From Vicia villosa (lineage: Eukaryota > Streptophyta > Magnoliopsida > Fabales > Fabaceae), in assembly GCF_029867415.1 (NCBI RefSeq), contig NC_081183.1, forward strand, positions 20,208,404-20,272,403: a stretch of 64,000 nt of DNA, given 5' to 3'. The notes under the pieces were generated by a model. It was not told the DNA's origin. It made no database searches and worked only from the letters and a program-made list of their open reading frames with translations. A program made the position numbers and the translations under genes. How positions within the stretch are numbered: the first letter of the stretch is position 1; each line of letters starts with the position of its first letter. Positions 53,877-63,143 of the stretch are shown one piece after another.

Positions 53877-55220
53877 ATGGCTCCCGCCACCAGAGATTAC
53901 ATCCGAATCAATATCTCAACGGTGCCATCTGAACTCAAAGTCTTGGTAGCAGAATTCCCCAGGAATGCTCAATTCACTGAAAAGCATGGTCACCTACTCC
54001 ATTTGGTTACCTCAAAGTTTGAAGAAGACATGATACGGGTCCTGTTCCAGTTCTTCGACCCTGAACATCATTGCTTCACATTTCCTGATTACCAGTTGGT
54101 ACCCACTTTGGAAGAATTCTCTGAATTAATTGGATTACCAATCCGAGATCAATTACCTTTCACTGGTTTAGAAAGAAAACCAAAACCTGAAGTCATTGCT
54201 GCTGCTTTACATCTGCAAAAGTCAGAAATCAAATCCAATTGGGAAACAAAGAGTGGAGTTGAGGGTTTGCTTGCCAAATTCTTACTGGAAAAGGCTCGAC
54301 TACTGCTAGAAAACAAAAGTTATCCAGCTTTTGAAGAAGTTATGGCTCTTTTGATCTATGGGTTGGTTTTGTTCCCTAATTCCGACCAGTTCATAAGTGT
54401 ACACATCATCAACCTTTTCCTAATTCGCAACCCGGTACCAACATTGCTGGGAGACATCCTACACTCTCTACACACTCGTACCACGAAGAAGCGAGGAACT
54501 CTCATGTGCTGTATACCACTGCTGGCTAGGTGGTTTACATGTCATCTTCCCCGATCAGTACTGAGAAATGAACAAAGAGCACAATGGTCTTACAGAATCA
54601 TGTCTTTATCTCATTCAGATATCCGATGGAACAACTTCTTTCAAAGAGACATTACTATCATTGATCATTGTGGAGAATACCCTAATGTGCCACTCCTTGG
54701 CATTAAAGGAGGTATCACTTACAATCCCTCTCTAGCTCTACGCCAATTCGGATATGCAAGAAGCAACGGTCCTCATGACATGATTATCCGTGGCATTGTG
54801 TTTGATTACGAGAATGATTCTCACAGACACCGACGAAGATTCATACAGGCTTGGGACAGTGTCTATAGAATAGAAAGCAAAACTCTGGGGCAATGGAATT
54901 CTATTCCTATGGAACTTTACCTCAGATGGGTGCGTACTCATGCTCAAAAACTCATGATGCCCTATCCCGCTGTTCTACCTGTGACTATCGAATCAGAAGT
55001 CGAAGGTTACGAACCTCAAGTTATTCTACACCCGGATATGCCAACTGACTTGGAAGAGTTGCAAAAATCCTGGGTTCAACTCAAAGAGGAAAGAGACACC
55101 TTCAAAGAACACTGTCAGGACTATGAGAGAAGGCTATTCGAGCTCACCAGACAGCTTCAAGAAGAACAAAGAATCAACGCATTCCTGGGGACAAAGAAAA
55201 AGCGCCCACGGGAGACCTGA
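53877..55220 (+). CDS. ORF1: Ogre ORF1 protein
   Basis: 447 residues from ATG 53877 (MAPATRDYIRINIST). The extra ORF upstream of gag is diagnostic for Ogre; its function is not established. About residue 60-90 it reads CFTFPDYQLVPTLEEFSE then LIGLPIRD, the pattern of plant transposon-associated domains of the DUF7745 and PMD type. A middle segment has RGTLMCCIPLLARWF. The last 50 residues form a likely coiled coil (LEELQKSWVQLKEERDTFKE and on). The frame is uninterrupted. The start is chosen because it follows the acceptor-like site at 53873 and begins the conserved part. Confidence 0.88.
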   Translation: MAPATRDYIRINISTVPSELKVLVAEFPRNAQFTEKHGHLLHLVTSKFEEDMIRVLFQFFDPEHHCFTFPDYQLVPTLEEFSELIGLPIRDQLPFTGLERKPKPEVIAAALHLQKSEIKSNWETKSGVEGLLAKFLLEKARLLLENKSYPAFEEVMALLIYGLVLFPNSDQFISVHIINLFLIRNPVPTLLGDILHSLHTRTTKKRGTLMCCIPLLARWFTCHLPRSVLRNEQRAQWSYRIMSLSHSDIRWNNFFQRDITIIDHCGEYPNVPLLGIKGGITYNPSLALRQFGYARSNGPHDMIIRGIVFDYENDSHRHRRRFIQAWDSVYRIESKTLGQWNSIPMELYLRWVRTHAQKLMMPYPAVLPVTIESEVEGYEPQVILHPDMPTDLEELQKSWVQLKEERDTFKEHCQDYERRLFELTRQLQEEQRINAFLGTKKKRPRET

Positions 55221-55247
55221 AAGATCATTTATTTTATTTTCTGTCTT

Positions 55248-55495
55248 GTAAGCCCAAATGAGGCAAAGAAAAAAGAATAAATTGATTAACTAACGTTTGT
55301 TGCTTCTTTAACAAATCTAGACTCTATGATCCTTGAAAACATTGCACACATGCATACACATTGCATTTCATACATTGCATTTCATACATTGCATTCATAT
55401 ACATTGCATACACATTGCATACATGGCATCCAGTCATACACATTTCATAACAGGTTCTCATGACGGGTTTCTCATCTCTTCGCTGTTTATTTCAG
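55248..55495 (+). other. Possible intron between ORF1 and gag
   Basis: Donor-like CTT|GTAAGC at 55248 lies 27 bases after the ORF1 stop. An acceptor-like CTGTTTATTTCAG ends at 55495, nine bases before the gag ATG. The size (248) is close to that of the better supported intron at 59267-59529. Speculative. Confidence 0.25.
55340..55428 (+). repeat. CATTGCATACA-type short tandem repeat
   Basis: Variants of ACATTGCAT(T/A)CA repeated about eight times in the ORF1-gag spacer. Confidence 0.8.
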
Positions 55496-55504
55496 TCAGA
55501 AGAG

Positions 55505-58500
55505 ATGGAATCTGAGGCAAGCATCAAGAATCTCGAAGTACAGAATGCCCAAGTTCAAGTGGCAATTCTGGAACTGGCAAAGGGGCAACAAGAGCTGAAA
55601 GCCCTGATACTCAAGAAGAAGAAGAAGCCCAAAGAATCTGCAGGCTTGAGTTACCTGAGAAGGAAGATCAAGATCCCTGTCAAAAAGATCAAAAAGCCAC
55701 CAATCCCTGAAATAGTCGGTGATGGTGAACAAGAAGATAATCAAAGCAACCAGGGTTCTGCTAAACCCTCTCTCTCTTCAAATGAAGAAGAAGATCATTC
55801 TGGAGACGAACAGGATGATGACAAATACCAACAGTTGGAGGATCGTATGAAAGCTATGGAAATACAAAAAATACCTGGCTTAGATTTCAATGATCTGGGA
55901 CTCGTGTCGGATGTTGTCATCCCTCCAAAATTCAAAGTTCCAACCTTTGCAAAGTATGATGGAGTTTCTTGTCCAAAACTACATTTGAGATCTTATGTGA
56001 GGAAGATACAACCTCATACAACAGATAACAAATTGTGGATTCACTTTTTCCAAGAAAGTCTGTCAGGTACACAACTCGAATGGTACTACCAGCTAGAAAA
56101 TACCAAGGTTCATACTTGGGAAGAATTAGCTGCTGCTTTTTACAAACAGTACCAATACAATGCTGATCTTACACCCACTCGTACTCAATTGCGAGGCATG
56201 TCTATGGGACCAAAAGAAAGTTTCAAAGAGTATGCACAAAAGTGGAGAGATATGGCTGGAAGGGTTCAACCACCCTTATCTGATCGCGAACTAGTCGACA
56301 TGTTCATGGGCACTTTAACTGGCCCATTCTATAGCCATTTGCTGGGAAGTTCATCATCAGGTTTCACTGACCTAATACTGACCGGAGAACGTGTCGAAAG
56401 TGGCATTCGAAATGGAAAAATTCAAGTAGGATCCTCCTCTGGTACTACAAAAAGGCCCATCAGAAATGAGGTCAATACAGCGCAAATTCAGACAAGTCAC
56501 AAAAGTGATCAGCATCAATCTGTAGGGGCAGTTATGATCTCCGCATCTGCACCTCAAAAAGATCAACAGCCAAAATATACGCATCGACCAGATGCACCAA
56601 GAAGAACTTTCACCAAAATCAACATGCCAATCTCTCAGGCATTGCAGCACTTGCTTAAAGCGGATCTGATCACATTAAGGGGTCCTCCGAAGAATGTCAA
56701 TACTTCTTCTCTGAATTATCGCCCTGATGCAACATGTGCCTATCATTCAAACTGTCCAGGACATGACGCAGATCACTGCTGGGCCCTGAAAAATAAAATC
56801 CAAGACATGATAGATGCTGGAGAAATTGAGTTCGATCCTCCAGAAACTCCAAATGTCATCACAGCACCTATGCCAAAGCATGACAAAACTGTTAATGCTA
56901 TCATAGACACAGTTTACATTTATGATGTGAACGAAGTATCAATTCCACTCCTCGAAGTCAAAAGAAAGTTCATCCAAGCTGGTTACTTTCCAGGTTGTGA
57001 TCCCGACTGCTTTTATTGCTCACGCCAACCCAATGGTTGTGAAAATCTAAAGATGGGAATTCAAAAACACATGGATCGCCGTATCATTATGTTTGAGAGG
57101 CTCCCTTCTATGGACATGTTGGGCAAAGTCTTTGCCAACGGGATAAGAATGGAAGACGTCTCAGTGATCTCCAGCTTACCATTCAAAATCTCTACCAAGG
57201 CTCCATTCAAACTTTCTGCTACACTCAAAGTGGCATCAGTAGTCATTGCTAGACCAACTCCATTTCCATACTCCTCAGACAAAGCTGTCCCATGGGGATA
57301 TGACACTAATGTTTACATTCATGGAGTTAAGCAGGATCCCTCGACTAAAGAGGACGCAACACTAACTACTTCAGCTGTAAGTAACATTGCAGGCACTAGC
57401 AAGATCACGAGAAGTGGAAGAATCTTTTCACCAGAAATTTCTCCAAATATTGCTGCTAGTCCAATCCAGGTTCCAATTCCTATTCCAGATATCAACACTC
57501 GAGGCAAAGAGCCACTGATCGAACCAGTTCAAAATCCGGTAGAGATCACTGCTGAGGATCCATCAAAGCAAGAGATGGACGAAATATTGAAAATCATCTG
57601 CAAAAGTGATTACAATATTGTCGAACAACTGGGGCATACTGCTTCAAAAATCTCAATGTTATCTCTGCTAAAATATTCAGAAGCTCATGCTAAAGCTCTA
57701 ATGAAGTTCCTTCAAGCTGCGCATGTGCCTCAAGAAATCCCAATCGACCAATTTGAGAATTGTGTCGCCAGTCTTACAGTGCCCAATGGTCTTGGTTTCT
57801 CTGATGTGGATCTAACTCCTGCTGGAAGAAATCACAACAAGGCCCTGCACATCTCTATCGAATGCAACGGCACCACTCTGTCTCATGTGCTAATAGACAA
57901 TGGTTCCTCTCTAAACGTGTTACCAAAGGTAATACTGGAAAAACTTGACTTCAAAGGAGTTGTGCTACAACCAAGTGATGTGGTTGTAAGAGCCTTCGAT
58001 GGGTCAACAAGAACGGTGTACGGAGAAGTTAAGCTCCCAATCAGAGTGGGCTCTCAAACTTTCGATGTTATCTTTTCCGTAATAGACGTTCTTCCAACAT
58101 ACTCCTGTTTACTAGGACGCCCTTGGATACATGGGGCAAACGCTGTAACTTCTACCCTGCATCAGAAGTTAAAATACCCAGTAAAAGGAAAGGTTGTCAC
58201 AGTCTATGGCGAAGAAGAATATATGGTCAGTCACTTGAGCAACGACAAGTATGTTGAGATGGAGGGCGAATCCATCGAAACTCCGTATCAAGCTTTTGAG
58301 GTTGTATCTCCAGATATCTCTACCACCAAGCATATTCCTGCTACTCCAGCTACAACTATGGCTTCTCTCAAAGATGCCAAAGCCATGATTGAACAGGGTG
58401 ATCGCACAGTATGGGGACAACTCCCTGATACACCCTACAAGTCCGACAAGCTAGGTCTGGGCTATAATGGTGAAAATCAAAAGAATGATCAAAATCCTCG

Positions 58501-58552
58501 CTCTGAAGGGGTTAATATCACACTTCGCCAGCCAAGAAGTAAACGCCATTGA
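55505..58552 (+). CDS. gag-pro: Ogre Gag-protease
   Basis: 1,015 residues from ATG 55505 (MESEASIKNLEVQNAQV); an earlier in-frame ATG at 55460 lies before an acceptor-like site. The N-terminal region is coiled-coil-like and Lys-rich. The Gag capsid domain is at about residues 140-305 (AKYDGVSCPKLHLRSYVRKI, QLEWYYQLENTKVHTWEEL, FKEYAQKWRDMAGRVQPPL). A Cys/His motif is near 410 (CAYHSNCPGHDADHC). The aspartic protease is at about 785-900, with LIDNGSSLNVLP (Asn in place of the usual Ser/Thr, common in Tat-lineage proteases) and CLLGRPWIHG. A run of four G at 58508-58511 appears to carry one extra base: the conserved C-terminal extension continues in the next frame (58512-59266), so the stop at 58552 is probably premature. 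Confidence 0.9.
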   Translation: MESEASIKNLEVQNAQVQVAILELAKGQQELKALILKKKKKPKESAGLSYLRRKIKIPVKKIKKPPIPEIVGDGEQEDNQSNQGSAKPSLSSNEEEDHSGDEQDDDKYQQLEDRMKAMEIQKIPGLDFNDLGLVSDVVIPPKFKVPTFAKYDGVSCPKLHLRSYVRKIQPHTTDNKLWIHFFQESLSGTQLEWYYQLENTKVHTWEELAAAFYKQYQYNADLTPTRTQLRGMSMGPKESFKEYAQKWRDMAGRVQPPLSDRELVDMFMGTLTGPFYSHLLGSSSSGFTDLILTGERVESGIRNGKIQVGSSSGTTKRPIRNEVNTAQIQTSHKSDQHQSVGAVMISASAPQKDQQPKYTHRPDAPRRTFTKINMPISQALQHLLKADLITLRGPPKNVNTSSLNYRPDATCAYHSNCPGHDADHCWALKNKIQDMIDAGEIEFDPPETPNVITAPMPKHDKTVNAIIDTVYIYDVNEVSIPLLEVKRKFIQAGYFPGCDPDCFYCSRQPNGCENLKMGIQKHMDRRIIMFERLPSMDMLGKVFANGIRMEDVSVISSLPFKISTKAPFKLSATLKVASVVIARPTPFPYSSDKAVPWGYDTNVYIHGVKQDPSTKEDATLTTSAVSNIAGTSKITRSGRIFSPEISPNIAASPIQVPIPIPDINTRGKEPLIEPVQNPVEITAEDPSKQEMDEILKIICKSDYNIVEQLGHTASKISMLSLLKYSEAHAKALMKFLQAAHVPQEIPIDQFENCVASLTVPNGLGFSDVDLTPAGRNHNKALHISIECNGTTLSHVLIDNGSSLNVLPKVILEKLDFKGVVLQPSDVVVRAFDGSTRTVYGEVKLPIRVGSQTFDVIFSVIDVLPTYSCLLGRPWIHGANAVTSTLHQKLKYPVKGKVVTVYGEEEYMVSHLSNDKYVEMEGESIETPYQAFEVVSPDISTTKHIPATPATTMASLKDAKAMIEQGDRTVWGQLPDTPYKSDKLGLGYNGENQKNDQNPRSEGVNITLRQPRSKRH

Positions 58553-59266
58553 TGATGAAGGGACATACTTGAACCACATCATTCAGCCATATCCAGACGA
58601 AATTCCACCCATTACCATGGGAATGTGGGATGCTGTGGGAGGACCAAATGACGGTTACAACTACCAGTATATCACACCTCAGAATTCTTACATTGCTCTG
58701 GAAGATCTTACTCCAACAGAAGAGGGTAATCAAAATGACGGAAGTATCACAAGTCCCGTCACTCAGCAATATCAAAATCCACCCAAAGAAGTATGGGACA
58801 CGCTAGGAGAACCCAGCGGCAAATACGACTATATGGTGAAATATTCCGCTCCTCCGAGCTTTTCAACTCCCATCAAAGACATTGTCCCGACTGGATGGGA
58901 CGAACAGTACGACGACAACTTCGCTCTTGAAGAAGCCAGGAAGATGCCAAACAACGAAGGTTATTTTCTGTCACAGTACACTCCTTATCAGGATGCACAA
59001 GTCTCTATTCAAAACATCATTCCTACTGCATGGGACGGCCTTATCGAGCATCTCGCTCAGCCAATAGAGGGACCTCCACCTGGATTCTCATATCCAACAA
59101 ATCATCCAACTTATCCTGAAGAATTACCTACGCATTTTCCCACTAGCGGAATCAATGCTACGGAAGACGAAAAGAACAACTGCAACTGGAACAGCTGGGT
59201 GCTCCCTGCTAACAACGATGGATTGAACAACTGGAAAGCAGAGGATGTGATCTCCTTTGATCAGGA
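58512..59266 (+). CDS. C-terminal extension of Ogre gag-pro, shifted frame
   Basis: An open frame in the +1 frame of gag-pro, continuing to a splice donor at 59267. It opens ISHFASQEVNAIDDEGT and contains three loose repeats that close on PT and often WD: the WDAVGGPNDGYNYQY unit ending LTPTEE, the WDTLGEPSGKYDYMV unit ending IVPTGWD, and the YTPYQDAQVSIQNIIPTAWD unit. It ends NNWKAEDVISFDQ, a signature of Ogre just before the intron. It has no start codon of its own; expression needs readthrough of the frameshift or a repaired copy. Confidence 0.75.
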
Positions 59267-59529
59267 GTAAATGCCATTTCCTGTTTTCTTTGTGTATATT
59301 GTGCAAAGATAAAAGTGGTTCCTGAACAATCGAACCATGAGCTTGAAAGCCGTGTGCCTTAGCACAACGGTCCTTCTACAAAAAGGGTTTGTCATATCAT
59401 GATTATGTGCATTCAATAAAATCATGGGATGCTTGCATGTTCAAAATTTTGTGATCCTTTTTCTTTCTTTATTCGCTTTCAAATAGCTATGTTTTTCTCT
59501 TCATACACACTCACATATCTACCATGCAG
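59267..59529 (+). other. Ogre intron between protease and RT
   Basis: 263 bp, GTAAAT donor directly after ..GATCAGGA and acceptor ACCATGCAG. Joining 59266 to 59530 keeps one frame from the gag-pro extension into pol and removes the TAA at 59268. A spliced intron at this place is established for Ogre elements; use in this copy is inference. Confidence 0.8.
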
Positions 59530-62500
59530 ATTCACATACACGCTGGATCCAGTCAATAACGACTCTGCTATTGCCCGTCATGACTTTGAAAATCCGATCT
59601 ACCAAACTGAGGACGAAAGTGAGGAAGATTGTGAAGTGCCAAGAGAAATTGCAAGACTTCTAGAACAAGAAGAAAAAGCCATACAGCCTCATGAGGAGCC
59701 GATTGAGGTCATCAACTTGGGCAGTGACGAAGAAAAGAAAGAGGTCAGAATTGGGGCTGACTTAGAAAACAGTGTCAAGCAAAGACTGATTCAATTGTTG
59801 CAAGACTACGCCGAGATATTCGCCTGGTCTTATCAAGATATGCCTGGCCTTGACACGGACATTGTAGTTCATCGCCTGCCAATCAAAGAAGGAAGCACTC
59901 CGGTCAAACAGAGACTGCGAAGGAGTAAGCCTGATATGTCAAAAAAGATCAAAGACGAGGTTGAAAAACAATTCAATGCCGGATTCCTAAAAGTTGTAAG
60001 TTATCCTCCTTGGATAGCTAACATCGTGCCTGTACCCAAAAAAGACGGGAAAGTCAGAATGTGTGTAGACTACAGAGATCTGAACCGGGCAAGCCCTAAA
60101 GATGATTTCCCTTTACCGCACATCGATGTACTAGTTGACAATACCGCACAATGCAAGGTATTCTCCTTTATGGACGGATTCTCAGGGTACAATCAAATCA
60201 AGATGGCACCCGAAGACATGGAAAAAACAACCTTCACAACTCCCTGGGGAACCTTTTGTTACAAAGTAATGCCCTTTGGTCTAAAAAATGCTGGAGCTAC
60301 CTACCAACGAGCAATGGTAACACTATTTCATGATATGATTCATCAGGAAATAGAGGTGTATGTCGATGACATGATCGCAAAATCCAACACCGAAGAAGAA
60401 CATTTGAGTCATTTACACAAGCTGTTTGACAGACTCAAGAAATACAGATTGCGACTGAACCCGAACAAGTGTACCTTTGGAGTAAGATCCGGTAAACTCT
60501 TAGGTTTCATCGTCAGCAGTAAAGGTATTGAGGTTGATCCTGCCAAGGTCAAAGCCATTCAAGAAATGCCTATACCCCGTACCGAGAAACAAGTCAGAGG
60601 ATTCTTGGGACGTCTAAACTACATAGCCAGATTCATTGCCCATATGACTCCTACTTGTGTGCCAATCTTCAAATTACTGAAGAAAGATCAAGTGGAAAGA
60701 TGGAATGACAAATGCCAGTTAGCCTTTGATAAAATCAAAGAATACCTTCAAAAACCGCCAATCTTGTTACCTCCTGTGGAAGGCAGACCTCTGATAATGT
60801 ACCTAACTGTGTTAGAAGATTCAATGGGGTGTGTACTCGGACAACATGACGATTCCGGTCGAAAGGAGCACGCAATCTACTATCTTAGCAAAAAGTTTAC
60901 CGATTGTGAAACAAGATACTCACTACTCGAAAAAACTTGCTGTGCCTTAGCATGGGCGGCTCGCCGACTAAGACAGTATATGCTAAATCACACCACTTTC
61001 CTGATCTCCAAGATGGATCCAATCAAATACGTGTTCGAAAAACCTGCTCTCTCTGGAAGGATTGCAAGATGGCAAATGATCCTAACAGAATATGACATTC
61101 AATACACTTCGCAAAAAGCAATCAAAGGAAGTGTGGTAGCTGATCATTTAGCTCATCAAGCAGTAGATGATTATCAGGCATTGAACTTTGACTTCCCAGA
61201 CGAAGACATTATGCTAGTCAATGACTACAAACAACCAGGATCCCGATGGACTATGGTTTTTGACGGAGCTTCTAATGCGCTCGGCAATGGCATCGGAGCT
61301 GTGATCATTTCCCCCACAGGAGGTCATACACCCTTCACCGCCAGATTGTGTTTCAATTGCACCAACAATATAGCCGAATACGAAGCATGCATTCTGGGTC
61401 TCAAAGCTGCAATTGATCTAAAAATCAAATTCCTTGAAGTCTACGGAGACTCGGCCTTGGTAATCTACCAAGTCAAAGGGGAATGGGACACAAAGCACCC
61501 AAATCTAATTCCATACAAAGAACATGTGTTGAGTTTGATTCCTTACTTCGAGGAGATCACTTTCGAACACATCCCACGCGAAGAAAATCAACTAGCTGAT
61601 GCCTTAGCTACCATGTCATCCATGTTCAAAGTCAATTGGGACGACGAAGCTCCTATGATCACCATTTACAGGCAAGACGAACCAGCCTATTGCAATGAGA
61701 TCGATACCAAACAAATGGAAGACAAATCATGGTTCCATGAAATACAAAGGTATCTCGAAACCCAGGAGTACCCTGAAGGGGCATCTATTAACGACAGAAA
61801 GTTTCTAAGGAGATTTGCCTCCAAATTCTTCCTAAGCAATGGAACTTTGTACAAGCGCAACCATGACTCGACTTTACTTCGTTGCGTAAACAAAAAGGAA
61901 GCAGAACAAATCATGGAAGACATACACAATGGTACCTTCGGTACTCATTCCAACGGACATACAATGGCTAAAAAGATCTTGAGAGCAGGTTACTACTGGT
62001 CTACCATGGAGACAGATTGCCATCATCATTCCAAAACTTGTCACAAATGCCAGATATATGCCGACAAAGTGCATGTACCTCCAGTTCCATTAAACGTTCT
62101 GACGGCTCCTTGGCCTTTCGCAATGTGGGGTATTGATATGATTGGAGAAATCAAACCTACTGCTTCCAACGGACATCGCTTTATCCTGGTCGCTATTGAC
62201 TACTTCACGAAGTGGGTAGAGGCAGCTTCATATGCTTCTGTCACCAAGAATGTGGTAGCCAGGTTTATCAAGCACAATCTCATTTGTCGGTACGGCATCC
62301 CCGAAAGGATCATCACTGACAATGGCACGAATCTAAACAACAAAATGATTACTGAACTCTGCACGCAGGTTCCAGATCAAACATCATAATTCTTCTCCAT
62401 ATCGACCAAAGATGAACGGCGCTGTCGAAGCCGCCAACAAAAACATCAAGAAAATCATACAAAAGATGACAGTAACCTACAAAGACTGGCATGAGATGTT

Positions 62501-62979
62501 ACCTTTTGCTCTTCATGGTTATCGCACATCTGCGCGTACTTCAACAGGGGCAACTCCATTCTCGTTAGTCTACGGTATGGAAGCAGTTCTCCCAATCGAA
62601 ATCCAGATTCCTTCCTTAAGGATCATGAAAGAAGCCGATCTAGACGAAGACGATTGGATTCAAACTCGATTCGACCAAATACACTTGATCGATGAGAAAA
62701 GACTTGCAGCTATCTGTCATGGCCAGCTATACCAAAAGCGCATGATCAAAGCATTCAACAAGAAAGTCAAAAGTCAAGCATACCAAACTGGTGGCTTGAT
62801 TATCAAACGCATCATCTTACCACAAGGTGATCCCAGAGGCAAATGGACCCCCACCTACGAGGGACCATTCATAATCAAGAAAATATTCTCCGGCGGGTGC
62901 CATGTTGCTTACCACCATGGATGGCGAGGATTTCCCACACCCTGTGAATGCGGACATAGTCAAAAAGTACTTTGCTTAA
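59530..62979 (+). pseudogene. pol: Ogre Pol: RT, RNase H, aRNH, integrase (two frameshifts)
   Basis: Follows the intron acceptor. RT: VPVPKKDGKVRMCVDYRDLN at about residue 165, YVDD at about 277. The retroviral-type RNase H is about 420-530. A second, archaeal-type RNase H (aRNH) is about 570-700, with acidic residues in VFDGAS, AEYEA, YGDSAL and NQLADALA. The integrase has an HHCC zinc region at 800-840 and catalytic residues in GIDMIG, TDNGTN and GAVEAANK. Two frameshifts break an otherwise open frame: one extra base near 62367-62371 (stop at 62389 in the first frame) and another near 62893-62897. The last frame ends at TAA 62977-62979. The domain set and order match Ogre/Tat. Confidence 0.9.
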
Positions 62980-63003
62980 AAAAAAAATAAAAAATACAGC
63001 TCG

Positions 63004-63143
63004 CTAAGTTGAAAACCTGAAAGGGCAACTTAGGCAAAAATGAGCGTCTCGGTGGATTGAAAACCCGAAAGGGCGATCCAGGCAAAAATTAGAGACAAAA
63101 CAAATACAATCCCGGTAGGCTGAAAACCTGAAAGGGCAGCCTA
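63004..63143 (+). other. Three tandem covarying bulged hairpins in Ogre D 3' UTR
   Basis: Three 28-nt hairpins lie at 63005-63032, 63053-63080 and 63116-63143. All have a 7-bp outer stem, a 5' bulge AAAA, an inner stem CCT or CCC with GGG, and a GAAA tetraloop. Outer arms differ: TAAGTTG/CAACTTA, TGGATTG/CGATCCA (one T-G wobble) and TAGGCTG/CAGCCTA. The bulge, inner stem and loop are fixed. GGCAAAAAT follows each hairpin within a base or so. They start about 25 bp after the pol stop. Confidence 0.9.

Noticed and set aside
58508..58552. Programmed ribosomal frameshift at the gag-pro end
   Set aside because: No slippery heptamer or following pseudoknot is evident, and two similar extra-G shifts in pol favour error or mutation.
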